The notes: generated by a model from the sequence alone, not told the origin. A stretch of 37,368 nucleotides of DNA from Limosilactobacillus antri DSM 16041 (GCF_000160835.1 NZ_GG700732.1:641029-678396); one strand, 5' to 3'. Positions 23,338-32,188 are shown, numbered from the stretch's first letter. A program made the numbers and translations.

Positions 23338-24942
23338 TTAGTTTAACTTCATATCTTTACCGGCTTCAATTTCTGCCGGCAAAGCTGCTTTATAGTTATC
23401 GATAAACTTTTCGTAGCCCTGGACACTCTCAGGTTCAGGGTACAGGGTTGCACTCTCGCTGTCAACAAATACTTCGTCATCCAGGTAGTCTGCCAGGTTT
23501 TTACCCTTGCTATCACTGGCGTAGAGGGCTAAAACAGCCATCCCCCATGGGCCACCCTCACCAGCATTGCTCATCAGAGTAATTGGGGTGTTCAGGGCGT
23601 CCGCCAGGACCTGCTGAGCCACTACCGGGGTCTTAAACAGCCCCCCTTGGGCAATCAAAACGTCCGTCCGGATGTGCTCTTCACGCAGGAGGATGTCCAT
23701 CCCGATTTTAAGGGGCGCAAAGGCGGAGTAGAGCTGGACCTTAAAGATGTTGGCCAGGGTAAAGTGGCTGTCCGGCTTGCGGACCATCATCGGCCGGCCG
23801 GATTGAACCTTGGTGATGTTTTCACCGGACAGGTAGCTGAAGTTGACCAGGCCACCAGCGTCCTGGTCACCACGCAGGGAAGTGTCAAAGAGCTTTTCGT
23901 AAAGCTGGTTGGGCGACAGGTTAACCCCTAGGGCCTTGGCAAACTGGTTAAAGACACTGGCCCAGGCGTTGATGTCAGATGAACAATTATTGGTGTGGAC
24001 CATCGCTACTGGCGCCCCGTCCGGCGTCGTCACCATGTCAATGTCGCGGTGAACCTTATTCAGCTTCTGGTCGAGGACCACCATTGAGAAGGCGGAGGTC
24101 CCGGCGGAAATGTTCCCCGTCCGCTTCCGGACCGCGTTGGTGGCAACCATCCCGGTTCCGGCGTCCCCTTCTGACGGCGCAATCAGCGAACCGGCCTGCA
24201 GCTGGCCGGAAATGTCGAGCAGTTTGGCCCCCGCTTCCGTCAGCTTCCCGGCCGGCTGACCAGCTAGCAGGACTTCCGGCAGGATATCCTTAATCTGCCA
24301 CGGGTACCGGGCGACCTCCGGCAGACTGGCAAACTGTTCCAGCATCTTGCCATCATAGCTCTTTGTCGCTTCATCAATTGGGAACATTCCGGAAGCGTCA
24401 CCGATCCCAGTGTTCTTGTTGCCGGAGAGCCTCCAGGAAACGTAACCGTCCAGGGTGGTGATGAAGTCGATGTCCTTGACGTGGTCTTCCTTGTTCAGAA
24501 TCGCCTGGTAGAGGTGGGCGACACTCCACCGTTCTGGAATATTGAAGTTAAACAGCTTCGTCAGCTTTTCGGCTGCCTCGCCGGTAATGTTGTTCCGCCA
24601 AGTCCGGAACGGTACAAGCAGGTTGCCGTCCTGGTCAAACGGCATGTAGCCGTGCATCATGGCACTGATTCCGATTGAGCCGATCTTCGTCAGCTGGATC
24701 CCGTACTGTTCGCTCACGCTGGCGGCCAAGTTGGCATAGCTGGTCTGGATTCCTTTCCAGACCTTTTCCAGCGGGTAGGTCCAAATGTTATCGCGCAGCT
24801 CGTTTTCCCAAACGAAGTCGCCGGACGCGACGACCTGGTAGTCATCAGTTACCAAGACCGCCTTGATCCGGGTCGAGCCTAATTCGATCCCCAAAGCAGT
24901 GTTGGCGCTTTCAATTTTTCCTTTAATGACACTGTTATTCAC
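23338..24942 (-). CDS. araB: Ribulokinase, FGGY family
   Basis: A 534-residue FGGY-family carbohydrate kinase that phosphorylates L-ribulose. The N-terminal phosphate-binding segment is GIELGSTRIKAVLV (about 18-31). ISAMMHGYM (about 92-100), GDASGMFP (about 182-189), EGDAGTGMVATNAVRKRTGNIS-type segment (about 258 onward) and the C-terminal GGLFKTPVVAQQ..A(D)ALN (about 436-453) fit the family. It is the class used by lactobacilli rather than the E. coli AraB class. GTG start behind GGGAGG. First gene of araB-araD-araR, with an AraR-controlled promoter. Confidence 0.94.
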   Translation of the reverse strand: MNNSVIKGKIESANTALGIELGSTRIKAVLVTDDYQVVASGDFVWENELRDNIWTYPLEKVWKGIQTSYANLAASVSEQYGIQLTKIGSIGISAMMHGYMPFDQDGNLLVPFRTWRNNITGEAAEKLTKLFNFNIPERWSVAHLYQAILNKEDHVKDIDFITTLDGYVSWRLSGNKNTGIGDASGMFPIDEATKSYDGKMLEQFASLPEVARYPWQIKDILPEVLLAGQPAGKLTEAGAKLLDISGQLQAGSLIAPSEGDAGTGMVATNAVRKRTGNISAGTSAFSMVVLDQKLNKVHRDIDMVTTPDGAPVAMVHTNNCSSDINAWASVFNQFAKALGVNLSPNQLYEKLFDTSLRGDQDAGGLVNFSYLSGENITKVQSGRPMMVRKPDSHFTLANIFKVQLYSAFAPLKIGMDILLREEHIRTDVLIAQGGLFKTPVVAQQVLADALNTPITLMSNAGEGGPWGMAVLALYASDSKGKNLADYLDDEVFVDSESATLYPEPESVQGYEKFIDNYKAALPAEIEAGKDMKLN

Positions 24943-24981
24943 AGGAATAGCCTCCCTTGTTATTCAATCCTTAACAAGTCC

Positions 24982-25010
24982 ATTGTAAAATATTTGTCCG
25001 TACAAATCAA
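24982..25010 (-). promoter_or_regulatory. araB promoter with AraR operator
   Basis: On the minus strand -35 TTGATT (25005-25010) and -10 TACAAT (24982-24987) are 17 bases apart. The palindrome ATTTGTCCGTACAAAT (24992-25007), the closest to the Bacillus AraR consensus in the window, fills the spacer. Confidence 0.85.
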
Positions 25011-25023
25011 ACTAATTTATTGG

Positions 25024-25914
25024 TTAACTATAAAATAATTTCATCTGTAGGCTCTCACGGAAGTTGCCAAAGCCCTGACCGTAAATGGTGCAGCCCCCTT
25101 TATGGGTAGCCGTCTTCTTGACTTCAAAACGGAGGACAAAGCGGTCGGGGTCGTAGCTAAGGTCCGCTAGTGAAACCGGTGCCCAGGGCTGCCCATCCAG
25201 GTAGGTGCCGTGGTCGGTAATCCGGAAGGTCTTCTGGAGGCCGTACTGGTTAACGTTATTCGGCACCCAGGCCGGCGTATACTTCCCCCGGACATCCGAA
25301 AAGTCGCCCGGCGAAGTCCAAAAGCCAAGCTCGGTGCCGTTTACGGAAACCGTGATATCGGACGGCCAATTATTATTAGAAAAGGGAAACTCACTGCCCA
25401 GTTCCGCCACAATGTCAATCATCTGGAGGTGGTCAGTCTTTTTCAGGTGGTTGGGCAGCTGGTATTCGAGGTAGCCATCATTGAACCAAACCATTCCCGC
25501 CTCCATCCGGTGGGGATCCATGAAGTAGGACGGGTTGTCGACCTTGCCAATGTAGTCGGTCCGCCCTGCCATCCCGCACGAGGGCTTGACGGAGAAGTTG
25601 GTAAACTGGCCGACCGGGACCTCGGTTTTATAAACATTGAAGAGCTCATAAATGGTCTTGGGAAAGGCGACGTTGATCTTATCTACCTTAATTTTGGCAA
25701 CCTTCTTATGCCCGACCTGGTTAAACTGGATAATTTCCGCCTTGGCCAGTTTTTTCAGGTGGCGGGCGGTAATGGTCGCACTCAAGCCCAAGTGCGCGGC
25801 CAGTTCCTCGATACTGAGCTGTTCCTTCGACAGCAATTGGATAATTTTCAAGCGAACGGGGCTGGCCAGTGCCTTATACACATCTAAATAGTCCTGTGAA
25901 ATGGTAGTTTCCAC
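25024..25914 (-). CDS. ArsR-type winged-helix regulator with a C-terminal beta-rich domain
   Basis: A 296-residue protein. Residues about 8-75 are an ArsR-type winged helix (ALASPVRLKIIQLLSKEQLSIEELAAHLGLS.TITARHLKKL). There is no Cys metal-binding box, so it is not a metal sensor. Residues about 100-296 form an unrelated domain rich in Trp, Gly and aromatic residues (SCGMAGRTDYIG, FPFSNNNWPSDI, YDPDRFVLRFEV, YGQGFGNF) that looks like a beta-sandwich. Its divergence from the GH43 gene suggests it senses an arabino-oligosaccharide or arabinose and controls GH43 and the symporter. GTG start behind AGGAGG. Similar ArsR-headed proteins lie beside glycosidase genes in other Firmicutes. Confidence 0.8.
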   Translation of the reverse strand: METTISQDYLDVYKALASPVRLKIIQLLSKEQLSIEELAAHLGLSATITARHLKKLAKAEIIQFNQVGHKKVAKIKVDKINVAFPKTIYELFNVYKTEVPVGQFTNFSVKPSCGMAGRTDYIGKVDNPSYFMDPHRMEAGMVWFNDGYLEYQLPNHLKKTDHLQMIDIVAELGSEFPFSNNNWPSDITVSVNGTELGFWTSPGDFSDVRGKYTPAWVPNNVNQYGLQKTFRITDHGTYLDGQPWAPVSLADLSYDPDRFVLRFEVKKTATHKGGCTIYGQGFGNFRESLQMKLFYS

Positions 25915-25930
25915 CCTCTTCTCCTCCTTT

Positions 25931-26157
25931 AGCCAACCAAAAAGTTGATGTTAGGCCAGCTAACTCCGACCACGGCGATCAGGAAGCACTTCTTGCCATA
26001 AATTCTGTAATAACACTAAACAAAAGCTTCTGCCGCAGTTTAAATTCTGGATCAATGACTGCCGGTACCCGAATTCCACATTTTCAGCCAACCTTTTAGT
26101 TATCTTTTTCACTAATTATGGCACCGTTTACATGAAACTGTCAATCAATTGGTTGAT
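25931..26157. promoter_or_regulatory. Divergent control region of the ArsR-type gene and GH43, with recurring CAACC motifs
   Basis: The 350-base gap 25915-26264 has no ORF. A related motif occurs three times: AGCCAACCAAAAAGTTGATG (25931-25950), AGCCAACCTTTTAGTTAT (26086-26103) and, inverted, CAATCAATTGGTTGAT (26142-26157), whose complement reads ATCAACCAATTGATTG. The first and third are partly palindromic. They are candidate sites for the ArsR-type regulator. No AraR box is present here. Confidence 0.4.
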
Positions 26158-26194
26158 TTTGGCGAAATTTGTTCAATAAATTTGCGGCAGCATC

Positions 26195-26223
26195 TTGAAA
26201 CCCCTTTCTTCTGACGGTATCTT
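26195..26223 (+). promoter_or_regulatory. GH43 operon promoter
   Basis: -35 TTGAAA (26195-26200) and -10 TATCTT (26218-26223) are 17 bases apart, 40 bases before the start codon, which has a strong GAGGAGG. Confidence 0.65.
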
Positions 26224-26264
26224 ATGCTTGTAAAATCAATTATCTGTTTTGAGGAGGATTTCTA

Positions 26265-27236
26265 ATGGCAGAAATCAACTACACCGCCCCGCTGATTATC
26301 CAGCGGGCGGACCCGTACATCTATCGGCACACCGACGGTTACTACTACTTCACCGCCTCGGTGCCCGCCTACAACCGGATTGAAATTCGGCGGGCGCGGA
26401 CAATTGAGGGGTTGGCCCACGCCGCCCCCCGGACAATTTGGCGCAAGCATGATGAGGGGCCAATGAGCCAGCTCATCTGGGCGCCCGAACTCCACTACAT
26501 CGGTGGCAAGTGGTTCGTTTACTTCGCCGCTGCCGAAACAACGGCCTTCGACGAAAACGGGATGTTCCAGCACCGGATGTTCTGTATCGAATGCGACCAG
26601 GACAACCCAATGGGCAAGGAAGAGGACTGGATCGAACGCGGCCAGGTCAAGACACCAATGGATTCGTTCTCCCTGGATGCCACGACCTTCGAGCTCAACG
26701 GTAAACTCTACTACGTTTGGGCCCAAAAAGATCCTGACATCAAGGGCAACTCCAACCTCTACATCGCGGAAATGGTCAATCCATGGACACTCAAGACCAA
26801 GCCGGTCATGCTGAGTAAACCGGAATACGACTGGGAAACCAAAGTCTTCTGGGTTAACGAAGGTCCGGCGGTCCTCCACCGCAATGGCCGTCTCTTCCTG
26901 ACCTATTCCGCCAGCGCGACCGACGAAAACTACGCGATGGGGATGCTGACCTGTGCTGACGACGCCGATGTCTTAGACGCCGCCAACTGGTCTAAGTCCA
27001 AGACGCCGGTCTTCCAAAGCGACATCGCCCACGACCAATTTGGCCCCGGCCACAACTCCTTTACAGTGGCCGAAGATGGTCAGACCGACCTGATGGTTTA
27101 CCACTGCCGGAACTATACCGATATCAAGGGCGACCCGCTCTACGACCCGAACCGGCACACGATCGTCAAGCCGTTCACTTACGATGCCAACGGGGTTCCT
27201 GAATTTGGCAAGCCGGTTCCATACAACTACAAATAA
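26265..27236 (+). CDS. GH43 family alpha-L-arabinofuranosidase, cytoplasmic
   Basis: A 323-residue single-domain five-bladed beta-propeller glycosidase. The three acidic residues are Asp16 (QRADPYIY), Asp138 (FSLDATTF) and Glu199 (WVNEGPAVL), serving as base, pKa modulator and acid. The sequence style (ADPYIYRHTDGYYYFTASVP, LIWAPELHYI) fits subfamily GH43_26, whose studied members are exo-acting 1,5-alpha-L-arabinofuranosidases, so arabino-oligosaccharides are the likely substrate. There is no signal peptide, so it acts on imported oligosaccharides. It is cotranscribed with the symporter gene just downstream and divergent from the ArsR-type regulator. Confidence 0.9.
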   Translation: MAEINYTAPLIIQRADPYIYRHTDGYYYFTASVPAYNRIEIRRARTIEGLAHAAPRTIWRKHDEGPMSQLIWAPELHYIGGKWFVYFAAAETTAFDENGMFQHRMFCIECDQDNPMGKEEDWIERGQVKTPMDSFSLDATTFELNGKLYYVWAQKDPDIKGNSNLYIAEMVNPWTLKTKPVMLSKPEYDWETKVFWVNEGPAVLHRNGRLFLTYSASATDENYAMGMLTCADDADVLDAANWSKSKTPVFQSDIAHDQFGPGHNSFTVAEDGQTDLMVYHCRNYTDIKGDPLYDPNRHTIVKPFTYDANGVPEFGKPVPYNYK

Positions 27237-27254
27237 TAGAAAGGAATGTTGATT

Positions 27255-28547
27255 TTGGATAAGACACAAAATAACGCTCCGCAAAAGCACCGGAGCAAGG
27301 ATTTCTGGGGCTTCCCAGTCACCCACTTTAGCTACTTCTTCACCTGGGCAATCGTCTTCGGCTACCTGACCCTCTGGTTAGAGCAACAAGCGCACTTCAA
27401 CGGGGTCGAGGCCGGGATGGTCTTCTCCATGATGTCCGGGATCTCACTGATTTTTCAACCAATCTTCGGGATTATTTCCGACCGGCTAGTGATGAAGAAG
27501 AACTTGGTAATCACGATTGCCGCGGCCATGATTTTAATCGGCCCTTACTTCCAATGGCTCTTTAAGCCCCTGCTGGGTGTCAACAGCATGTTTGCGGCCA
27601 TCATCACCGGGATTTACCTCTCCTTCGTACTGAACGGTGGGGTTTCCGTCATCGAACAGTACGTCCAACGGGCCAGCTTGACCAACGGTTTTGAATATGG
27701 TCACTCCCGGATGGGTGGTTCCCTGGCCGGTGCCGTGGCTGCCCTGGTCGGCGGACGGCTCTTCCTCTGGAGCCCGAACTCGATTTTCTGGGCATGTACC
27801 GTTGCCGCTATTATCCTGACTTGCTGCTTCGTCTTCTCTGATAAGATTCACTGGGACAACGTTGCCGCTGCCGGTGAAGACACTTCCAACAAGCTCGACG
27901 TTAAGCAAATCGGTTCGATCTTCAAGCTCCGCAACTTCTGGATTCTCTCCTTGTTCTACATGGGAACTTCCGCGATTTACGACGTGTTTGACCAGCAATT
28001 CATCATTTTCTTCAAGTCATTCTTCCACGCCGCTGCTCAAGGAACGATTGCTTACTCCTACATGACCAGTGCCCAGACCGCGCTGGAATTCCTGCTGATG
28101 ATCCCAATGCCGTGGATTATCAACAAGATTGGTTCCCGGAACGGGCTGATCTGCTACGGGGTCATCCTGACCATCCGGATCGTCGGTTCTGCCCTGGTGC
28201 CAAGCCTGCCATTCATCATCATCTTACGGTTGCTGGCCGGGCTGGAAATGCCGCTGCTGCTGGTTTCCATCATGAAGTACATCGCCGGGGCCTTTGACCT
28301 CCGTCTTTACGCCACCGTTTACGCCCTTTCGTCCAACTTTGCCAAGCAAATTTCGGTCTTCTTCTTCTCCTCCTTTGCCGGGAAACTCTACGATCAAATT
28401 GGTTTCCAACACACTTACCTGATCTTAGGGATCATCGTTGGGATCGTAACCCTGATCTGTGCCTTCACCCTGACTAAGGAAGACCCTGTTCAGGCCGGTG
28501 AAGTGAAGGAAGCAAATACAACTAATGACCAATTAACCACTGACTAA
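27255..28547 (+). CDS. MFS oligosaccharide:proton symporter (LacY-like)
   Basis: A membrane protein of about 430 residues with 12 segments, of the oligosaccharide:H+ symporter family related to LacY. The N-terminus WGFPVTHFSYFFTWAIVFGYLTLWL and the FGIISDRLVMKKNLV loop between segments 2 and 3 are characteristic. It probably imports arabino-oligosaccharides for the GH43 enzyme, whose gene ends only 18 bases upstream. An ATG at 27246 touches the AAGGA ribosome site directly; the in-frame TTG at 27255, nine bases from that site, is the more likely start. The substrate is inferred from context. Confidence 0.87.
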   Translation: MDKTQNNAPQKHRSKDFWGFPVTHFSYFFTWAIVFGYLTLWLEQQAHFNGVEAGMVFSMMSGISLIFQPIFGIISDRLVMKKNLVITIAAAMILIGPYFQWLFKPLLGVNSMFAAIITGIYLSFVLNGGVSVIEQYVQRASLTNGFEYGHSRMGGSLAGAVAALVGGRLFLWSPNSIFWACTVAAIILTCCFVFSDKIHWDNVAAAGEDTSNKLDVKQIGSIFKLRNFWILSLFYMGTSAIYDVFDQQFIIFFKSFFHAAAQGTIAYSYMTSAQTALEFLLMIPMPWIINKIGSRNGLICYGVILTIRIVGSALVPSLPFIIILRLLAGLEMPLLLVSIMKYIAGAFDLRLYATVYALSSNFAKQISVFFFSSFAGKLYDQIGFQHTYLILGIIVGIVTLICAFTLTKEDPVQAGEVKEANTTNDQLTTD

Positions 28548-28576
28548 TTTAACTTTTCTAACTCCTATACACCTCA

Positions 28577-28622
28577 AAAAAAGACCGTCCCGGTTTGCTA
28601 ATTGCAAACCAGGGCGGTCTTT
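28577..28622. terminator. Bidirectional terminator between the symporter and the 28647 gene
   Basis: AAAGACCGTCC pairs with GGGCGGTCTTT and GGTTTGC with GCAAACC. A run of A precedes and T follows, so it can act on both converging transcripts. Confidence 0.88.
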
Positions 28623-28646
28623 GAATTGAATCGATTTAGCTACCCG

Positions 28647-29681
28647 TCAGACCAGCGGCAGCATCGTCGGCTGGTCCAAAACGTGCTGGTAACCCGGCTG
28701 GGCGTTGACACACTGCGGAATAACGTCGACACTCGGCGCCGCACTGGTGACGTAGCTTTCGTCCAGCGGAATCATATTCTGGACCTCAACGTCAATCGTC
28801 GGAATCCCGGCAATGTGGATGTGGTTATCAATTGCCGGTTCCTTGACCACGTCGTCGCAAATCTTGTGAACGTAAACCAGGCTGACCTTCTCCTCACCAC
28901 CAACGTAGCCGCTCATGATGAAGCGGTGCCCCATCATTGTACCGGTCTTGACCAGGCCAAACGCCTTGGTGTGGAGGTCATGCGGGGCGGTAAAGACTTC
29001 ATGGCTGACCTTGACGTCGTCAAACTTGAAGCCCAAGCGGGCCCCCATTTCATAAACGGCGGCAATGTAGTAGGCCGCAATCCCCGCCTTTAGTTTATCC
29101 TGCGGGAACTTGTCCGGGTCCATCCCGTAGCCAAAGACCTGCACCCAGCTGGAGGTGTTATCCTGGTCGTCTTCACCGGACTGGACGGTCAGTTCATCAA
29201 CGTGGTCCACCAGGTTGCACAGGTAGAGTGGCAGCTGGGAAGCATAGAAGCCCGGCAGCAAACCGCTTGGCATGAAGGTGACCCCGTTTGCCAGCGCCGC
29301 GTCATTAATCATTTTGTAGAGGTCCGGCGTCGTTACTTGCGAGTAGTACAGTGGAATCGTCGTAATACAGTTCTTCTTTGCGTTCAGTACCTTAACCATG
29401 TCCTCAGCACTCGGCGTAAAGGCACCAGTTTGCGGATCGTGCCGCAGCGGGGTGTACACCAGGACCACGTCAGCATCCAGCTTGAGGGCCGCATCGATGT
29501 CGTCCGTTACCTTGACGCCGATGTCTGGAAAGCCGAATAGCCCCGCTGCATCCTTGCCGACTTTATTAGGGTCGTTATCCACCGCGGCCACCAGCTTGAC
29601 CGACTGCCGCTCACCAATCATCCGGACGGCAGCCCGGCCGACATTGCCTAATCCCCAAATAATTACCTTATACTGTCTCAT
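28647..29681 (-). CDS. DapB-like NAD(P)-dependent dehydrogenase (2,4-diaminopentanoate dehydrogenase-type)
   Basis: A 344-residue oxidoreductase. The N-terminal Rossmann motif is IIWGLGNVGRAAVRMI, with Asp (VAAVDNDPNKVG) after the second strand, which suggests NAD preference. Then come VVLVYTPLRHD and the central LPSGLLPGFYASQLP-like segment. The pattern resembles dihydrodipicolinate reductase N-terminal domain proteins of the 2,4-diaminopentanoate dehydrogenase type more than true DapB, and it is longer than DapB. I start at the ATG at 29681, behind AAAGGAAG, instead of an upstream in-frame codon at 29711. It lies 48 bases after the hydroxyacyl dehydrogenase-like gene, so the two probably share a pathway. 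The substrate is not known. Confidence 0.75.
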   Translation of the reverse strand: MRQYKVIIWGLGNVGRAAVRMIGERQSVKLVAAVDNDPNKVGKDAAGLFGFPDIGVKVTDDIDAALKLDADVVLVYTPLRHDPQTGAFTPSAEDMVKVLNAKKNCITTIPLYYSQVTTPDLYKMINDAALANGVTFMPSGLLPGFYASQLPLYLCNLVDHVDELTVQSGEDDQDNTSSWVQVFGYGMDPDKFPQDKLKAGIAAYYIAAVYEMGARLGFKFDDVKVSHEVFTAPHDLHTKAFGLVKTGTMMGHRFIMSGYVGGEEKVSLVYVHKICDDVVKEPAIDNHIHIAGIPTIDVEVQNMIPLDESYVTSAAPSVDVIPQCVNAQPGYQHVLDQPTMLPLV

Positions 29682-29729
29682 GACGAACGCTTCCTTTCGT
29701 ACGTTCAGCAATTAGCCATTCAAAAATTC

Positions 29730-30617
29730 CTATTTAAAGAAGTCCGGATCCTGGTATTCCGGGTTTGGGTAGTGGTAAAAGCCCTGCCCTGCTTCGACCC
29801 CGGTGTGGCCAGCATCAATCATCGGCTTGAGCTTATCGGCAATCTTCTTAAACAATTCATTATGAGTCTGCTCGTACTGGTTCAAAACCACCGCGTAGGT
29901 TGTCCGCAGGCCGACAATGTCTTGGATCATAAATGGTCCCAGCGGCGAGCCGTTGGAAATCATCCAGTCCTTGTCAATCGTGTGCGGGTCGGCAACCCCG
30001 TTTGCCCACAGTGCCATGGCGGCATTCAGAAGGGGTACCAGGAGCGCATTCATGATGTAGCCGTGCTGTTCCTTCTTCAGCACTACCGGCACCATCTTAA
30101 TCGACCGGGCAAAGGCCACTAGTTCGTCAATGACCTCCGGCTTGGTCTGCGGATTGCCGACAATTTCGGCCACGTTGTGCTTCCAAATATGGTTGGCAAA
30201 GTGGAGGTGGGCAAAGCGGTCGGGACGGTCGGTGAAGCCCACCAGTTCGCTTGGGATAAAGGTCGATGAGTTACTCGTCAGGATCGTCTTTTCCGGCAAT
30301 AACGGACACAGTTCTTCGTAGAAGACCTTCTTAATCTCCACCGATTCGGAAACGGATTCGATCACCAGGTCAGCGTCAGCCACGGTCGCCTTTAGATCGT
30401 TGCTGATACTGACGATGTTGTCCATCGCCGCCTGGTAGTCGGCCGCCGTTGCGCCGGTTTCCTTGATGAAGGGTTCCTTAATCGCCGCCAGCCGCCGTTC
30501 GGCCCGGTCAGTGTGCCGGTTCCAGATCTTGACCTGGTAGCCAAAGCGGGCCGCCTGAAAGGCAATCTGGCTCCCTAAGACCCCCGCGCCAGCAATTACT
30601 ACATTCTTAATTTCCAT
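29730..30617 (-). CDS. 3-hydroxyacyl-CoA dehydrogenase family protein
   Basis: A 295-residue NAD-dependent dehydrogenase of the 3-hydroxyacyl-CoA dehydrogenase superfamily. GAGVLGSQIAFQAA (residues 10-23) binds NAD, SNSST (115-119) is conserved, and the catalytic pair is His139 and Glu151, twelve residues apart as in the family. The usual NP after that His is NH here (HFANHIW), so the substrate pocket may differ and the enzyme may act on a hydroxy acid or betaine rather than an acyl-CoA. No beta-oxidation genes are nearby. A strong AAGGAGG precedes the ATG. It is the first gene of a two-gene unit, divergent from the amino-acid permease. Confidence 0.85.
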   Translation of the reverse strand: MEIKNVVIAGAGVLGSQIAFQAARFGYQVKIWNRHTDRAERRLAAIKEPFIKETGATAADYQAAMDNIVSISNDLKATVADADLVIESVSESVEIKKVFYEELCPLLPEKTILTSNSSTFIPSELVGFTDRPDRFAHLHFANHIWKHNVAEIVGNPQTKPEVIDELVAFARSIKMVPVVLKKEQHGYIMNALLVPLLNAAMALWANGVADPHTIDKDWMISNGSPLGPFMIQDIVGLRTTYAVVLNQYEQTHNELFKKIADKLKPMIDAGHTGVEAGQGFYHYPNPEYQDPDFFK

Positions 30618-30660
30618 AACAACGCCTCCTTAGTTTCTCTGCCCTTAGTTTACCATTCTT

Positions 30661-30674
30661 TGGAAGCGTTTCCT
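30661..30674. promoter_or_regulatory. cre-like site before the dehydrogenase pair
   Basis: TGGAAGCGTTTCCT has dyad symmetry (GGAA ... TTCC) and agrees with most positions of the CcpA cre consensus. It overlaps the place expected for the -35 box of a promoter whose extended -10 (TGGTAAACT on the minus strand) lies near 30648-30656, suggesting carbon catabolite repression of the pair. Confidence 0.5.
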
Positions 30675-30812
30675 ATTAATTCGACCAGCGGCCCTTAATT
30701 GACCATTTAATAACCAAAATAATACTCTGATGTTGCAATTGAGCACCGAAAGCCGTATGTTAAGGGTGTAGTAATTATAATTGTTTATTTTAATAGCAGT
30801 GAGGTGGGATTA

Positions 30813-32126
30813 ATGACAAAACACAAGGGCACGAACAAAAAACTATCCTTTATTTCGATTTATTTTCTCGGCATCAACGGGGTCATTGGTTCGGGGGCCT
30901 TCCTCTTGCCCCAGGTGATCTATAAGGACATGAACCTGATGAGCGTGGCTGTCCTCCTCTGTGCGGCCCTGACCGTCAGCATGGTTGCGTTATGCTACGC
31001 TGACCTTGCCAGCCGGTTTAGCGAATCCGGAGCGGCATGGATTTATTCCTATAACGCGTTTGGCCGGTTCACGGGCTTTGAGCTCGGCATTTTTATCTGG
31101 TTCTTGGGCTGCTGTACCCTCTCGGCCGAGGTCGTGGCCCTGCTCACGACCCTGAAGAGCTTCTTGCCGGTCTTCGGCAACCCGACCGTCTATTACGGTT
31201 CCGTTTTCGGCCTGATTATTCTCTTTTCCATTATTAATTTCTTCGGCCGCAGTCTGGTCACACTGGTGGATAATGCTTCCTCGGCCGCAAAGATGATTAC
31301 GATCCTCGTCTTCATTATCATCGGGGCCTTTACCATCCACCTGGCCCACTTTTCGCCGGTAATCCCGGCGGCGGCCATGGCGGGTCCCAAGCCGCTGCTG
31401 ACCCACTTTGGGGCCGCCTTTAGCGTTGTCTTCTACCTATTTACCGGCTTCTCCTTCCTGCCGATCGCAGCTGAGCAGATGAATAACCCGGAGAAGAACA
31501 TCCCCCGGGTCCTGATCGCGGTGATGGTCAGCGTGACCATTTTGTACGCGCTGATGATGCTGGTGGCCATCGGCATTTTGGGCACCCGAATGACGGAGTT
31601 CAGCACCCCAATTGCTAACGCCTTTAAGGCCGGTGTCGGCGAATGGGGCTACATCCTGGTAATTGTCGGGATGCTGATTAGTATTTTTGGCGTCGCCTTC
31701 ACCGCGTCGTTTAACACCCCTTCACTGATTGCTTCCCTGGCTGACCAGCACGCGATGCTGCCAAAGTTCATTGGCAAAAAGAACCGCTACAACGCCCCCT
31801 GGGTCGGGATCATTCTGACCGCGATCGTGTCGGGACTATTGGTTACCCAATCCTACCTATTCTTGGTTTCGTGCATCGTTCTCGCCTCGTTTGTCCAATA
31901 CGTGCCGACCATCTTTGCTGATATCAAGTTCTTGCACAACAATCAATTTCCCGCCCACGGCTTTAAGCTTCCTGGCAAGTACACGATTCCCGTCCTCGCC
32001 CTGCTGATTTCCTTTTACATGGTCACCAACTTTACCGCCAAGACGATTATCGTCGGCGCTGGGGTTGCCATTTTGGCGGGAATCGCCTACTTCTTCATTC
32101 AACGGGACAAGGAAAAGCGCCATTAA
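30813..32126 (+). CDS. APC superfamily amino-acid permease
   Basis: A 437-residue transporter with about 12 membrane segments. The first segment motif GINGVIGSGAFLLPQ is the unwound GxGxF-type substrate site of the amino acid-polyamine-organocation superfamily. The stretch ALCYADLASRFSESGAAWIYSYNAFGRF (about 58-85) is also typical. I start at the ATG at 30813, about 5 bases after GAGGTGGG; the upstream GTG overlaps that ribosome site. It is divergent from the dehydrogenase pair, and a TATAAT (30776-30781) lies upstream without a clear -35. The substrate cannot be read from sequence; it may supply the compound used by the neighbouring enzymes. Confidence 0.88.
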   Translation: MTKHKGTNKKLSFISIYFLGINGVIGSGAFLLPQVIYKDMNLMSVAVLLCAALTVSMVALCYADLASRFSESGAAWIYSYNAFGRFTGFELGIFIWFLGCCTLSAEVVALLTTLKSFLPVFGNPTVYYGSVFGLIILFSIINFFGRSLVTLVDNASSAAKMITILVFIIIGAFTIHLAHFSPVIPAAAMAGPKPLLTHFGAAFSVVFYLFTGFSFLPIAAEQMNNPEKNIPRVLIAVMVSVTILYALMMLVAIGILGTRMTEFSTPIANAFKAGVGEWGYILVIVGMLISIFGVAFTASFNTPSLIASLADQHAMLPKFIGKKNRYNAPWVGIILTAIVSGLLVTQSYLFLVSCIVLASFVQYVPTIFADIKFLHNNQFPAHGFKLPGKYTIPVLALLISFYMVTNFTAKTIIVGAGVAILAGIAYFFIQRDKEKRH

Positions 32127-32188
32127 CGTAATCTGTGACATCGGTCTTTTTACACAGTGAAAACACGAATAGCACGGTACACAAAACA

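Noticed and set aside
26262..26879. Long open frame antisense to the GH43 gene
   Set aside because: It mirrors the codon structure of a clear GH43 gene, has no ribosome site and no recognisable product.
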